From Cryptosporangium minutisporangium (GTDB lineage Bacteria; Actinomycetota; Actinomycetes; Mycobacteriales; Cryptosporangiaceae), in contig NZ_BAAAYN010000017.1 of assembly GCF_039536245.1 (NCBI RefSeq), positions 357,715-421,714 of the forward strand: a DNA stretch of 64,000 nt, read 5' to 3'. Under the pieces are notes generated by a model that searched no databases, was not told where the DNA came from, and saw only the letters and a list, made by a program, of their open reading frames with translations. Position 1 is the first letter of the stretch; each line of letters begins with the position of its first letter. Position numbers and translations under genes: made by a program. Of the stretch, positions 46,101-53,990 are shown one piece after another.

Positions 46101-49100
46101 GTATCTCGCCATCACTCTCCGGAGCTTCGCCAGAGGCGAGATACCGATCAGCGTCTAGATGTTCTAGGGCAAGCGCGTCGCGATCCCGGATTCTCCAGGA
46201 TGGGCTGGCCAGCTCGACCGCATCAAGACCGAGCTCCTCGTTCACGTCGGCGCTGATCTCGACGAGGTCTGTGGCGATAGCTGGCGCTGACCTAGCAGCA
46301 GCATCGATAGCAGCGTCTATCTTTGCACGCACATCTTGCGCGATCTTAGGCTTAGCCGATTTCTTCGGGCTAGTTACCGTAATCGGTAACGTAGTAGACC
46401 CGAAGAGGTTTCCAGGAAGTAGATCGCGCCCCATCGCGGCTCGGAATAGCGCAAGCTCACCGAACGTATTCGGCATCTCGCCTGCCGCATAGACCACCTT
46501 TCCTTGTTCGCCCCCGACCACCCAGTTGCCGTCCGGAAGCTCTCGGATGTCCGCGAGCAATCGTGCAAATTCACGGCGTTCCAGCGGCCAGTCCTCCGGC
46601 CAGTCCTCAAGTAGTTCGCCAGGAGCATGTGGAACGAAGGGCACCTCGCCCTTGCCAATACGCCGCGCCGCAGTGAGGCGGCGATTGTCAAGACTTACGA
46701 GAGAGCCGTCCGCCCATAACACCCCGTGCAACGGACCGCCGTGCCACCCTCGCCCGATCGCCGTGGCGAGCTCGTCAATCGTCTTTTGATCATTAGTTCG
46801 CTTGCCGATGGACCGCTGGGTGAATGCAATGTCAGTCGGGTTCACCATTCGCGTGAACGGAAGCGCACGCTGGACTGCCATGCGATCTTTCTCAGGTACG
46901 TCATCGGCGCTTGCGAAACCTAGATCAGCCCAGGTGGCGGCGCGTGACCCTACGGCCGCTGGCGAAACCGACTGCATCATCTCCGCTGGCCGTAGAGGCG
47001 ACGCACCCGACGACGCTGAACCTGCCGGCGCCGCTGGAGTGGTGGGAGCGCTGAGCCATCGCACCCCCTGCCAATCCGCCCCGATCAGCGTCCTCCGCCC
47101 CACCCAACTCCGACCCAACCCCGACCGCCCCGCCAACGCGATCTCGTTCGGACTCGGATACCCGGGCGTCCCGAACCACGACGTCTCCGCCCGGTACAGG
47201 AGCTGGTCGGCGACGCCTCGCTGCCAGTCGAGATCCGCGAGTACGACCGAAGGCTCGACGCCGGGATAGGCCGCAGCGACCGCCTCCAGCTCTGCCTGCG
47301 GAACCGGCTGCCGCGCGAACCACCGCCGGACGAGGTCCGCCTGCGACGCCGCACGATCCCGCTCGGCGTGCAGACGGCGGAACACCGGTTCGGCCGCAGC
47401 GGGCGACGCCCAGTAGAAGCTGGCACGGGCCCACGCGTACGCCCCGGCGTCCACCGCACGCAGTTCGATCCGCGTCACACCCGACTCGGCATACCAGCGC
47501 TCCAAGCTCCGAGTGAACTCGGTCGCGAAGCCCGCGCCGCGGACGTTCTCGTTCATCCGGATCCGGTCGAGTTGCGCGTACAGCTGACCGGCCGCGTCCC
47601 GACCGACTGTGAAGTGCGCGATACCGACCCGCCGTCCGACCGAGTCCACCACGTCGAGACGGACGTTCAGGTAGTCCGGCCCCGTCTCGACATGGCTCAG
47701 CTGCACACCGAAGCCCGCATAGCGCGGTCCTACGAGCCGCGACTCCACAGCAGACGCGGTCGCGTCGTGCAGCCGCCGACCGTCCAGCGCACTCCGCGGC
47801 ACGAGGTCGTCTAAGAGCGGCGGACGCCCCTCCAACAGCCAGGGTGGCGTCGGGTCAGCGTCCAGCCCGTCACTCCAGGGCTCCGCCCACGCGTAGTCCG
47901 CCTCGGAAAGGTACGGCAGACCGGGCGGCTCCGCCGGCGGCGACGGAAGGTTCTGCACCGCTACGCCCACGCTCGCCAGGTGCTGGTCGAGGTCGCTCAG
48001 CTCTTCTGCCAGCACGTGGAACGCCGTCACGCTGGCGGCGTTGGTCAACGCCCGGATCAGGTACCGACGCTCGCTGAGACGCGCTTCTAGCAACGGATCT
48101 ACGGCCACGCGACGCGCGATCGGCCTCCCGGTAAGCACGGTCCCGTGTTGCCGCGCACGGTCGAAAAACCCGCCCATGGCCATCGGTCCAGTGGCCGCCT
48201 GCTGCGCCTGCAGCGTCGTCGCGATCTCGTGCACCCACACGCGCGCGAGCTGGTCCGGTGCCACCCGCGCACCGACCGTGACCACGCTCCGATCGATATC
48301 AACAACCGTGGTGGCAAGGTCCGGCAGGTCAGCCCCGATCCGCACCTCGAAGCGCTCCAACCGGCCATCGGTGAGCCGCACGGTGACGGCATCCGCACCG
48401 ACGTCGATCGCGGAGACAAGGCCGGTCCCGAAGTCTTGCGGCCGTACTTGCGCGGCCGCGGCGAGGAACTCGCCGGGCACGAGGTCCGGCAGATGCCCAC
48501 CGCGCCCGTTGGGCACGAAGCTCGTTCGCGCCACCGACTGCGCCGCCGGCATGGTCGGTGACCCGCCGTGCGGCCCCGTCTGCTCCTCCACTACGGGGGA
48601 CGCGACGCCGCGCGCCGCCGCCGGCGGCTCGCCCGGCCGCACCGGTTGTCCAGTCGGGTCCAAGACGATGGACCAGACACCGTCGACCGTGTCGTCGTAC
48701 AGAGGCTCGGTGGAGACGGTGCCGAGCTGCGCGTCGATCCAGTGGATCGTGCCGTTGTGGTTGACCGCGTTCCAGGCATGCGATCCGCCACCGTGATCGG
48801 CTGCAGTACTGGTGATGATCAGCGCGGACGAGCCGTGCCCGACGGTGCGGAGTTGGTCGGCGATAGCGCTGTAAGCGGGACCGGAGACGCTGCCCCGGTG
48901 CTGGAACGTGGCGCCGAGGGTCTCCTCGGCACGCACGCGACCGTTGGCTTCGCCCGCTGTGGAAGGCTCGCCGGCCGCCGTGAACTCCCGAGTGCGGGGG
49001 GCGGAAACCTGGGGGTTGCCGAGCCAGGTGCCGAGGAAGCTCAGGCCGGTGTCGAGGCAGTTGTTGGCGCGGAACGGGGTGGCGTCGGGGCCACCGTCGT

Positions 49101-51978
49101 TGACCAGTCCGAGCCACCGGCCCAGCGGATTCGGGAACCGCATCGGTCGGCCGTCAACGCCGATGGGAACGGCACGCTCCAGGGCGTCCTGGTCCGCCGG
49201 ATCCGGTATGTCCAGCCCACCCGGCTCCCCGGTTGGCCGCCCATCCGCACTACCCGGCGTCTCGCTTATATGGGATGGACTCGGAACCGGGGGCGGCGCG
49301 CCGCCTCTCGGTGATGCGCCCGCGTCAACATGCTCAATGTTGAAAACCTCTAATAGTTTCGAGCATGTTCGACATGGCTCCATGCTTGTGCTGTGTGTAC
49401 CCGCGAGACTGATCTCTACGACGGCGAGTTTTGCTCCTGTGAGGACCTCCCGCGCGGCATCAAGGAAACCATCGCTCGGGCCGATGTACGTCTTATCGAA
49501 GTCGTAGAGAAAGTCCGACAGTAATGCAACCTCGGCGCATTGCCCGTGCCACACACGGGGGGAAACGCCGGATGCGTACAGGTCGGATCTGATGGATCGG
49601 AGCAGGTTTCGCATATCTGGGTGGAAAGCCGGCGACTGCTTCCCTCCGCCTCGCATGCTCGTATGCGAACGCACGACTCCATTGCTGGTGATCAAGGCGC
49701 CAGCAGCCGACACCAATCTGTTGTTCTGCCTCCGCAGGCTCCATCTCTGAACTTGGACCTCGGTCGCCACCCGGTCGGCCAATGCCCGTGCGGCCTCGAT
49801 CGCATGGCGCGTTAAGTCACTATCGGAATCGACCTTGGTAAGCGGACTGTCGTATGCGCTCGCGCCATTCGCTGTCGGCCCCTTCGAAGTAAGCAACGGG
49901 GGCGGCAGCTGAGTCCCATCTGGCGAGGTCGAACCACTCGATGCACTAGGAGCCCGCGCTGGCGCTGCCGGAACCTTGTCCGCCTCTACAGGCGCGGTGA
50001 CTGCCGCGCGCTCAGGCGAAGGCCCGATCGGAAGTGACAACGCCCCTCGAGTCACAGTAACTGGGCTGCTATCAGCACGGGCAGGGAACGATTCGATGTC
50101 GCCTTGAGTCTTCGTCGCGGGGACCGGAGCAGTCGACGTTTCTTTGCTTTGCGCAGCTAGAGAGTCAGCGGCGCCAGCGATCGGCATAGGACCCACCGAC
50201 GTGGAGAGCTGTTTAGGGGCCGAGGACATCGGCGGCCCTGCAATGGTGCCCTTGTCCGAGACAAGTGGTACACCAGCCTGCGGCGGCGTCGTCGTCGAGC
50301 TTCCCGCAGTACTTGTCGGAGGCACTATCGATGCGGCTACTGACGGAGTACGGCCGACTTCTTCAGTAGCCGCAGCGATCGATTGCGTTCCGTTGATTTC
50401 TACCGGAAGCGTGCCCGCAGTGGGTGGTGCGGTGGGATCAGGTGGGAAGGTTGTAGTCGAGGGACCGATGTCCGCCATCAATGGTGACGCGGGAGCTGTT
50501 GTCGGGTCTGCGAACGACGTCGGGGCGAGGGCTGCGGAGATCGCGGTGGTCGGAGCAGTGGCGGCTGGTGCGGTGGTCACACTTTGGGGCGGATCGAGCC
50601 CCGGGCCAACGGGGGCGGACTCTGGCTGGCCGGGTACGGCTGGTGCCGCGCCCGCAGGGGTGACCGCTTCCGGCAGGCCCGGGGAGGCGACTGCGCTCGG
50701 CGGGGCTGCCTCCGTCGGGGCCAGGGGTGCGCCGGTGGTCACCGAGACCGGGTCGATCGGGCCCACCGGTGCGATCGATACCGGGGTGGAGCTGTCGAAA
50801 GACACGGCCGCGGGATGGGAGCCGAGAAGGGTTTCGCGGAATCCGGTCGAACCGCCGGTGAGCGTCGCGGCGGCCAGTTGGGGAGGTGAGATCGTGTTCG
50901 CTCGGCTGGCGCCGGCGAGCGCGGAGTCCATCATCGAACCGACGGGGTACTCCCAGTTGCCGTAGACCAGCCCGTTCGCGATCCAGCTCGACGTCGGTGA
51001 CGTGACGCTGTTGACCAGGCCGGTCGTCAGAGCCTGCCCGGGCGTAGCGGCGAGCTGTTTGCCGAGGCCTTCGAGGCGGGTCGACGGCGAGTTGACGCGC
51101 TCAATGCCCCGGTTGATCCGCTCGATCGAGGCCTCGGAGAGCCGGCTCGTCACCCCGCGTCCGACCCGGTGCTTCGCCCACTGCACCGCCGGCGCGACCC
51201 CCATGCCGATCGGAACGCCGACCGTCGCACCGATCGCCGAGGCGGCCGTCTTGGAGACGTCCCAACTGGCCCGCCGTCCGGACACCATCTGGATGACCTG
51301 GGCCAGACCGTCGACGAGCACGACCTCTTCGATCAGCTCCTCGGCGAGTTCCTCCGCAGCTTCCTTGCCGAGCTTGCGGAGCCCTTCCTTGGTCGCGGCC
51401 TTCTTCAGCGCGTCCTTCGCTGCCTTCTTGAGCAGCTCCTTGCGGAGTTCGCGCTCTACGCCCTTGCGCGCCAGGTTTTTCAGCAGTTGCAGGAACGACT
51501 GCTGGACCGCGGCTCGGCCGCCCAACATGATCGGCTGGATCGTGGCCGCCGAGCCGCCGCCGGTGAAGAACGCCGCGACGAGCGCCGTGAACACGCTGAT
51601 GATCGTGATGATCACCGTGATCAGCGTCGTCAACTTGTTGTACTGCAGCTCCATGGCCGCGTTGTCGCTCACCGTGGAGAGCGAGCTGGCCATCTCGGCA
51701 ACCGCGCTCAGCCCTGCTTCGGGCGACTGGCCGAGCGTCTCCCACAGCCCGAGGAACGCGTAGCCGGAGTCGCCGCCCCACGCAGCCACCAGATCGTTGA
51801 CCACCGGACCGGCGTCCTGGATGGCGTCGTTCAACGCCTGTGCGACCTCGGCCCACTCGGCGGCGAGGACCCAGAGATCGTCCTCGTTGCCGCGCGGCCA
51901 TGGGTTACCCGCGGAGACCCCGCAGATGAAGTCCCAGACGTAGTCGTATTCGCCGAAGTCCGGCTTCCAGACTGCCAT
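43180..51978 (-). CDS. Giant WXG-type polymorphic toxin / effector reading frame (2932 codons)
   Basis: Secreted-effector frame with no stop over 8.8 kb. Approximate residues: 20-115 helical WXG-like domain (LVAAWGGDSGYAF); 116-141 membrane helix; 165-240 amphipathic Lys-rich helices; 380-720 Thr/Pro/Ala linker; 765-880 YwqJ deaminase (HTSMRGGG, QCAEVALLSD, EPCRTCSKL); 930-1110 papain-like Tox-PL1 (ANNCLDTG, AVNHNGTIHWIDAQLGT); 1415-1500 GNAT-like; 1715-1775 ParB-like (SLDNRRLTAARRIG); about 1985-2020 an unassigned toxin-like segment; 2290-2470 second Tox-PL1 (NNCLDCSLAAL, VWWDPQDGSTSDG); 2720-2932 unassigned. Residues near 2145-2250 and 2497-2715 look like shadow reading opposite nested genes, so this may be several cassettes. 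Last gene of the ESX minus-strand operon. Confidence 0.8.
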   Translation of the reverse strand: MAVWKPDFGEYDYVWDFICGVSAGNPWPRGNEDDLWVLAAEWAEVAQALNDAIQDAGPVVNDLVAAWGGDSGYAFLGLWETLGQSPEAGLSAVAEMASSLSTVSDNAAMELQYNKLTTLITVIITIISVFTALVAAFFTGGGSAATIQPIMLGGRAAVQQSFLQLLKNLARKGVERELRKELLKKAAKDALKKAATKEGLRKLGKEAAEELAEELIEEVVLVDGLAQVIQMVSGRRASWDVSKTAASAIGATVGVPIGMGVAPAVQWAKHRVGRGVTSRLSEASIERINRGIERVNSPSTRLEGLGKQLAATPGQALTTGLVNSVTSPTSSWIANGLVYGNWEYPVGSMMDSALAGASRANTISPPQLAAATLTGGSTGFRETLLGSHPAAVSFDSSTPVSIAPVGPIDPVSVTTGAPLAPTEAAPPSAVASPGLPEAVTPAGAAPAVPGQPESAPVGPGLDPPQSVTTAPAATAPTTAISAALAPTSFADPTTAPASPLMADIGPSTTTFPPDPTAPPTAGTLPVEINGTQSIAAATEEVGRTPSVAASIVPPTSTAGSSTTTPPQAGVPLVSDKGTIAGPPMSSAPKQLSTSVGPMPIAGAADSLAAQSKETSTAPVPATKTQGDIESFPARADSSPVTVTRGALSLPIGPSPERAAVTAPVEADKVPAAPARAPSASSGSTSPDGTQLPPPLLTSKGPTANGASAYDSPLTKVDSDSDLTRHAIEAARALADRVATEVQVQRWSLRRQNNRLVSAAGALITSNGVVRSHTSMRGGGKQSPAFHPDMRNLLRSIRSDLYASGVSPRVWHGQCAEVALLSDFLYDFDKTYIGPSDGFLDAAREVLTGAKLAVVEISLAGTHSTSMEPCRTCSKLLEVFNIEHVDAGASPRGGAPPPVPSPSHISETPGSADGRPTGEPGGLDIPDPADQDALERAVPIGVDGRPMRFPNPLGRWLGLVNDGGPDATPFRANNCLDTGLSFLGTWLGNPQVSAPRTREFTAAGEPSTAGEANGRVRAEETLGATFQHRGSVSGPAYSAIADQLRTVGHGSSALIITSTAADHGGGSHAWNAVNHNGTIHWIDAQLGTVSTEPLYDDTVDGVWSIVLDPTGQPVRPGEPPAAARGVASPVVEEQTGPHGGSPTMPAAQSVARTSFVPNGRGGHLPDLVPGEFLAAAAQVRPQDFGTGLVSAIDVGADAVTVRLTDGRLERFEVRIGADLPDLATTVVDIDRSVVTVGARVAPDQLARVWVHEIATTLQAQQAATGPMAMGGFFDRARQHGTVLTGRPIARRVAVDPLLEARLSERRYLIRALTNAASVTAFHVLAEELSDLDQHLASVGVAVQNLPSPPAEPPGLPYLSEADYAWAEPWSDGLDADPTPPWLLEGRPPLLDDLVPRSALDGRRLHDATASAVESRLVGPRYAGFGVQLSHVETGPDYLNVRLDVVDSVGRRVGIAHFTVGRDAAGQLYAQLDRIRMNENVRGAGFATEFTRSLERWYAESGVTRIELRAVDAGAYAWARASFYWASPAAAEPVFRRLHAERDRAASQADLVRRWFARQPVPQAELEAVAAAYPGVEPSVVLADLDWQRGVADQLLYRAETSWFGTPGYPSPNEIALAGRSGLGRSWVGRRTLIGADWQGVRWLSAPTTPAAPAGSASSGASPLRPAEMMQSVSPAAVGSRAATWADLGFASADDVPEKDRMAVQRALPFTRMVNPTDIAFTQRSIGKRTNDQKTIDELATAIGRGWHGGPLHGVLWADGSLVSLDNRRLTAARRIGKGEVPFVPHAPGELLEDWPEDWPLERREFARLLADIRELPDGNWVVGGEQGKVVYAAGEMPNTFGELALFRAAMGRDLLPGNLFGSTTLPITVTSPKKSAKPKIAQDVRAKIDAAIDAAARSAPAIATDLVEISADVNEELGLDAVELASPSWRIRDRDALALEHLDADRYLASGEAPESDGEILRLSVQLPADESYLAATLLLLNLLEGRGYAVDRVLDLWQAGNLHQELVVVLRSAHHDQPFELALATYRSLSSVRGIAELDRILQEPNEAVARKIPALLRLIWIQKSTAISRDMLGLAEPPPALASSWSIVDDSLARWLSKHPKLLADYAKWLTSQGLDIGDVVAEFGLDEQDLPVRPAVLEELTADDAGVLRALQAQHLGPAGGGDRSARDSDVRRALVGPHGEGLELRSGGGSSNPLQPEELRSVPPSGPGGGGADYTGDHGVGTAPGRGDDPLAVPVEGRTTGAGSLVEAPSSDNDSAWQGPAGPFARSTPSPPLNETRSIRKRRLQPLEDPSYQAAVRQALASPDGHIIGADPRWHPYGALINDGGVERPDRDNNCLDCSLAALSSFYGRPEVSLPRWADEVPAGENPQGELRGINRAMWWLGAETWLNHDDLSDMADRFWALHDNVAALGPGSAALVANVWQAADNDGNLLFDEHNEPLYGDAHATVVVYPLDADGPVWWDPQDGSTSDGPPEWLVSDTIELSYITVELDGRVNGADGTVGHAGSGTGLPGSRVPSRDGVDHGPLRVRVGDQADPGDGGADQASPGAGAVDVGAEREHRADHRARTVPPSGGHPAVPGGDRGGTRAGGSPDLSEAATGGPETQRGDARADAVGRVDEDLLLPQPLSGHGEAGFGRHRAGERAAGTPVDDVGAAGEDLALRPDHLPGAGPIPGDTPTGGPERDGAVPADPDGGDAAQRSGIPRPLPPEHHGEVTAPEVSAHPEAVRAAVAAHDLTSPADVAIVASAYDVALRWTAPYLIAAVDQTLVQLTPQATGDRRFLFVTGDDTVPWIVGRLAPDFARRHALWVHWPPTPTGWQHLRTQDPATVVTDIPAGLPTARPLLPPTPGGSLVSRIHGPASAGPFSAEVVDAVRTVARAAVVEAVRAAMDAGPRAGRAAVYRVAAQLDRHAAGEPPDPAEAALTWWLGRPEL
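43833..44486 (-). CDS. Nested YrhB/Imm35-like immunity candidate
   Basis: A 217-residue frame inside the giant effector frame, same strand, other phase. The GTG at 44486 follows GGGAGG by seven bases. Residues about 1-75 are YrhB/Imm35-like (REAAQAYLDRVFRPG; VRFEYGWVIKP; STWVLNASTGRITGHGPFPP). Residues about 115-215 (IYYFLNHFQG; EKTWHSDPITFLAQDRYLGI; RPVDRSETEQFLRI) match the other nested gene at 45231. The giant frame opposite it reads as Gly/Asp/Arg-rich shadow. It follows the second Tox-PL1 module directly, the place of a cognate immunity gene. Confidence 0.8.
   Translation of the reverse strand: MLTEPLDTREAAQAYLDRVFRPGMEWTMVRFEYGWVIKPIPVTEEQIRRAREPGRSTWVLNASTGRITGHGPFPPRVVIQRYLAAIAEGREPVGAPIYPKPPPEDPKPNAETLAPTPSDGSTKIYYFLNHFQGTERPASGVTVLASGPQGHRSMTLALPEKTWHSDPITFLAQDRYLGILRPVDRSETEQFLRIRMAVTLPSEAEFLDLYRQSTTAK
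45231..45545 (-). CDS. Nested small immunity candidate
   Basis: A 104-residue frame inside the giant effector frame, same strand, other phase. ATG 45545 is preceded by GGAGGAG ten bases upstream. TLAYYALYRRSISDPRAVGI, then EKAWSYDPAAAHRILF and RFRPLDRAEAERI align along their length with the C-terminal half of the nested protein at 43833. The giant frame opposite it is Gly/Ser/Asp-rich and unlikely as protein. It directly follows the ParB-like and unassigned toxin-like modules, so it is the probable antidote to one of them. Confidence 0.75.
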   Translation of the reverse strand: MTLAYYALYRRSISDPRAVGIAVLETATSDALLWDHTEKAWSYDPAAAHRILFNRKNFDRFRPLDRAEAERITPGITGSEPLPDEETIHWLFRWKGEPPGLDPL

Positions 51979-52028
51979 CGTTACTGCTCGATTCCGGTCA
52001 TTACGCGCCCCCGTTGCGCCCGGTCTCG

Positions 52029-52400
52029 TCAGATCGCGGGCGGTGGCCCTACCGGCTCCCCCGTCAGCTTGGTGATCGCCTCGCCCAGGGCTTGGTCGAC
52101 GTCGACCGTGCCCTCCACCGCTTTGGTGACCGCCGGCCCGACGTCGGTCAGTACGTCCGTGTAGCGCGTCGCGGCGTCCAGCGTTTCGGTGGCTGCTCCG
52201 TGGCGACCCTTGTCGTAGTTCTTCAGGAACGCGTCACCCGGGGCGTCGTCACCCCAGATTTGCGTGCCCTTGGCATGGATGGCCTTGATCCGGGCCACGG
52301 ACGCGCCGAGCTTCCGCTCCAAGTCCTCCGCGATAGTGGTGAGTCGCGTAGCGGCCTGGGCCGCCGCCTTCGGGCGGAGGAAGGTGTTGCCGTCGGTCAT
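52029..52400 (-). CDS. WXG-like helical type VII secretion protein
   Basis: A 123-residue helical protein with WGDDAPGDAFLKNYDKGR, similar to the Trp-Gly turn of WXG100 partners, placed between two long helices. No signal peptide. ATGA overlap with the YbaB-like gene upstream and 50 bp before the giant effector gene. It may bind the effector's WXG-like N-terminus as a secretion partner, as in known LXG and WXG toxin pairs. Confidence 0.75.
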   Translation of the reverse strand: MTDGNTFLRPKAAAQAATRLTTIAEDLERKLGASVARIKAIHAKGTQIWGDDAPGDAFLKNYDKGRHGAATETLDAATRYTDVLTDVGPAVTKAVEGTVDVDQALGEAITKLTGEPVGPPPAI

Positions 52401-52792
52401 CGGAACGCGTCCCCGCCGAGGACGTCGTTGTCCAGGCGAGTGAAGAACGTGTTGAGGTCACCGCCGAGCTGCGCTCGGACGTCGTCCTCAGGAAGGAACG
52501 GGCGGCAGAATTCCAGGGCGCGGTCCGCGGCCTCTCGCGCGCCCTTCTGGATGGTCTCGGTGATCTTCGACGCGAGCTCCCGGGAGTTCTGCTCCCGGTA
52601 GACGCGGGGGTCGAGATCCAGTCGGACGAGTTGGCCGCGCGGTCCGACGGTGGCGGTCACCAGACGGTCGTCGGAGTGGACGACGACTTCGATCGTCCGC
52701 AGTTGCTCCTGCAGTTCTCCGACACCGTCGCGGAGTCGATGGAACTCTTCCAACAGCTCATCGGCGCGCGCTTGTAAGCCTCGTGGGTCCAC
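52397..52792 (-). CDS. YbaB/EbfC-like protein (EspL-like)
   Basis: A 131-residue protein with an N-terminal coiled helix (LQARADELLEEFHRLRDGVG), the central sheet (TATVGPRGQLVRLDLDPRVY) and a long second helix, as in YbaB nucleoid-associated proteins. ESX clusters carry such proteins (EspL type), where they stabilise secretion proteins. ATGA overlap with the next gene confirms membership in the operon. Confidence 0.82.
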   Translation of the reverse strand: MDPRGLQARADELLEEFHRLRDGVGELQEQLRTIEVVVHSDDRLVTATVGPRGQLVRLDLDPRVYREQNSRELASKITETIQKGAREAADRALEFCRPFLPEDDVRAQLGGDLNTFFTRLDNDVLGGDAFR

Positions 52793-52971
52793 GACGTGTG
52801 CCCTTCTCTCCGCGCCCCGCTGCTACCAGGAAAGCAGCCGAATGGTCATCTCGGGGCCGTTTTGTTCGTACTCGTTCACTCCACGCAACAGGTGCGATCC
52901 GCTCCGTGAGGAGCCCGTAGATGCCGACGCCGGGGCGCGCTCGCGCCCCGGCGCGTCGATGAGTGTCTGTG

Positions 52972-53277
52972 TCAGCCGGGATTGAACATGGAGGCGTTCT
53001 GCTTCTCGCGAGCCGCCATGATCTCCGCGGACTTCAGCACTGCGGACTTGATGCCGGTGAGCAACTGAGTGAGGTCGGCGGACGCGCTGTCCCACTCCCG
53101 CTTGCGCACCACGTAAGCGGCCTTCGCCTCGCCGTCCCAGGTCGCGATCAACGGCTGCACTCCCCGCTCGAGGCCGTCCAGTTCGGAGGCCATCTTGCCG
53201 ATCGCGCTCTGGATGTCTTCCGCAGCCTTGGTGAGCGAGGCGAAGTTGACCGCGATCTCGTCGGATCCGTACGGCAT
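52972..53277 (-). CDS. WXG100-family protein (EsxA/B-like)
   Basis: A 101-residue helical hairpin protein. IATWDGEAKAAYVVRKREWD has the WxG turn (Trp-Asp-Gly) in the middle, and the flanking helices are amphipathic. It lies 15 bp from a second WXG100 gene, the usual heterodimer arrangement. Presumably secreted through the ESX core encoded around it. No clear C-terminal YxxxD signal is present (the end is REKQNASMFNPG). Confidence 0.88.
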   Translation of the reverse strand: MPYGSDEIAVNFASLTKAAEDIQSAIGKMASELDGLERGVQPLIATWDGEAKAAYVVRKREWDSASADLTQLLTGIKSAVLKSAEIMAAREKQNASMFNPG

Positions 53278-53292
53278 GTGTCTCTCCTCGGC

Positions 53293-53622
53293 TCAGAGCT
53301 GCAGCGCAGCGGTGATCGATCCGGCCGTCGCGCCGGCCGCCTGCATTTCCGTCTTCATCTCCTCGTCGCTGACGTCGTACGTGCGGCCGGACGTGCCGAC
53401 CGCCTCCGCCAGCGAGCGCAGGGACTGGTTGAGCCGGGCCATGTCTTGGTCGAACCGCTCGCGAACCTGCTGGAACGAGGCTCCGCCCCGCCCCAGCCAG
53501 GCCGACTGCAGCGGCGTCAGCTCGTTCATCAACGCGGTCAGCGTTGCGGTGAGCCGGTCAGCGACGCCGTCGACGTCCTTTTCGGTCTTGATCATCGTCG
53601 CGGTGTTCGCGCGCATGCTCAT
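53293..53622 (-). CDS. WXG100-family protein (EsxA/B-like)
   Basis: A 109-residue helical protein with LQSAWLGRGGASFQQVRERF (WxG as Trp-Leu-Gly) and a C-terminal helix ending ATAGSITAALQL. ATG 53622 has GGTGAGG at good distance, so an upstream in-frame start is not used. It forms a pair with the WXG100 gene at 52972. The C-terminal part includes TYDVSDEEMKTEM, where YDVSD fits the YxxxD/E secretion motif. Confidence 0.88.
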   Translation of the reverse strand: MSMRANTATMIKTEKDVDGVADRLTATLTALMNELTPLQSAWLGRGGASFQQVRERFDQDMARLNQSLRSLAEAVGTSGRTYDVSDEEMKTEMQAAGATAGSITAALQL

Positions 53623-53778
53623 CGGAAGCCTCACCCCCGTCGGGTCTCGCAGCGACGGTAGTGACCGCCGCCGGAGGGAAACGGCTATCCACCGTCCCTC
53701 CGCAGCTACACGGAGTGGTGTGGAAATTAGTTCACCGGCCTCGGGCGCAGTGGCGGCTATCGGCCGAGCGCGGGCACC

Positions 53779-53967
53779 TCAGCGGATGAGGCCGTAGATG
53801 CCGACGCCAGCGAGGGCGAGCACCGCGATCATCACGCTCGCGAACGCCGCACCGGCGAGGCGTCGGAAAGGGACCTGCGCCGGGTCGGTTTCGCGCATGA
53901 TGAGCGCCGAGACGAACCGTTGGACGAGGAACTGGTACGACTGCAGTTGGTCCTTCGTGGAAGCCAT
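53779..53967 (-). CDS. eccB: Mini-EccB: N-terminal EccB module only
   Basis: A 62-residue protein. STKDQLQSYQFLVQRFVSAL and DPAQVPFRRLAGAAF match the cytoplasmic start of EccB, followed by one membrane helix (ASVMIAVLALAGVGIYGLIR) and a stop. Family members have about 450-500 residues, most in an exported repeat domain that is absent here. No continuation was found in another frame before the WXG100 gene. ATG 53967 has GGAAAAGG upstream. It may be a decayed eccB or a functional short form; a full EccB could lie outside the window. Confidence 0.8.
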   Translation of the reverse strand: MASTKDQLQSYQFLVQRFVSALIMRETDPAQVPFRRLAGAAFASVMIAVLALAGVGIYGLIR

Positions 53968-53990
53968 CGCCTTTTCCGTCCTGATCGGTC

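Noticed and set aside
47500..47560. Active acetyltransferase claim for the GNAT-like segment
   Set aside because: RGAGFATEFTRSLERW resembles the acetyl-CoA loop, but the rest of the fold is divergent; kept only as GNAT-like.
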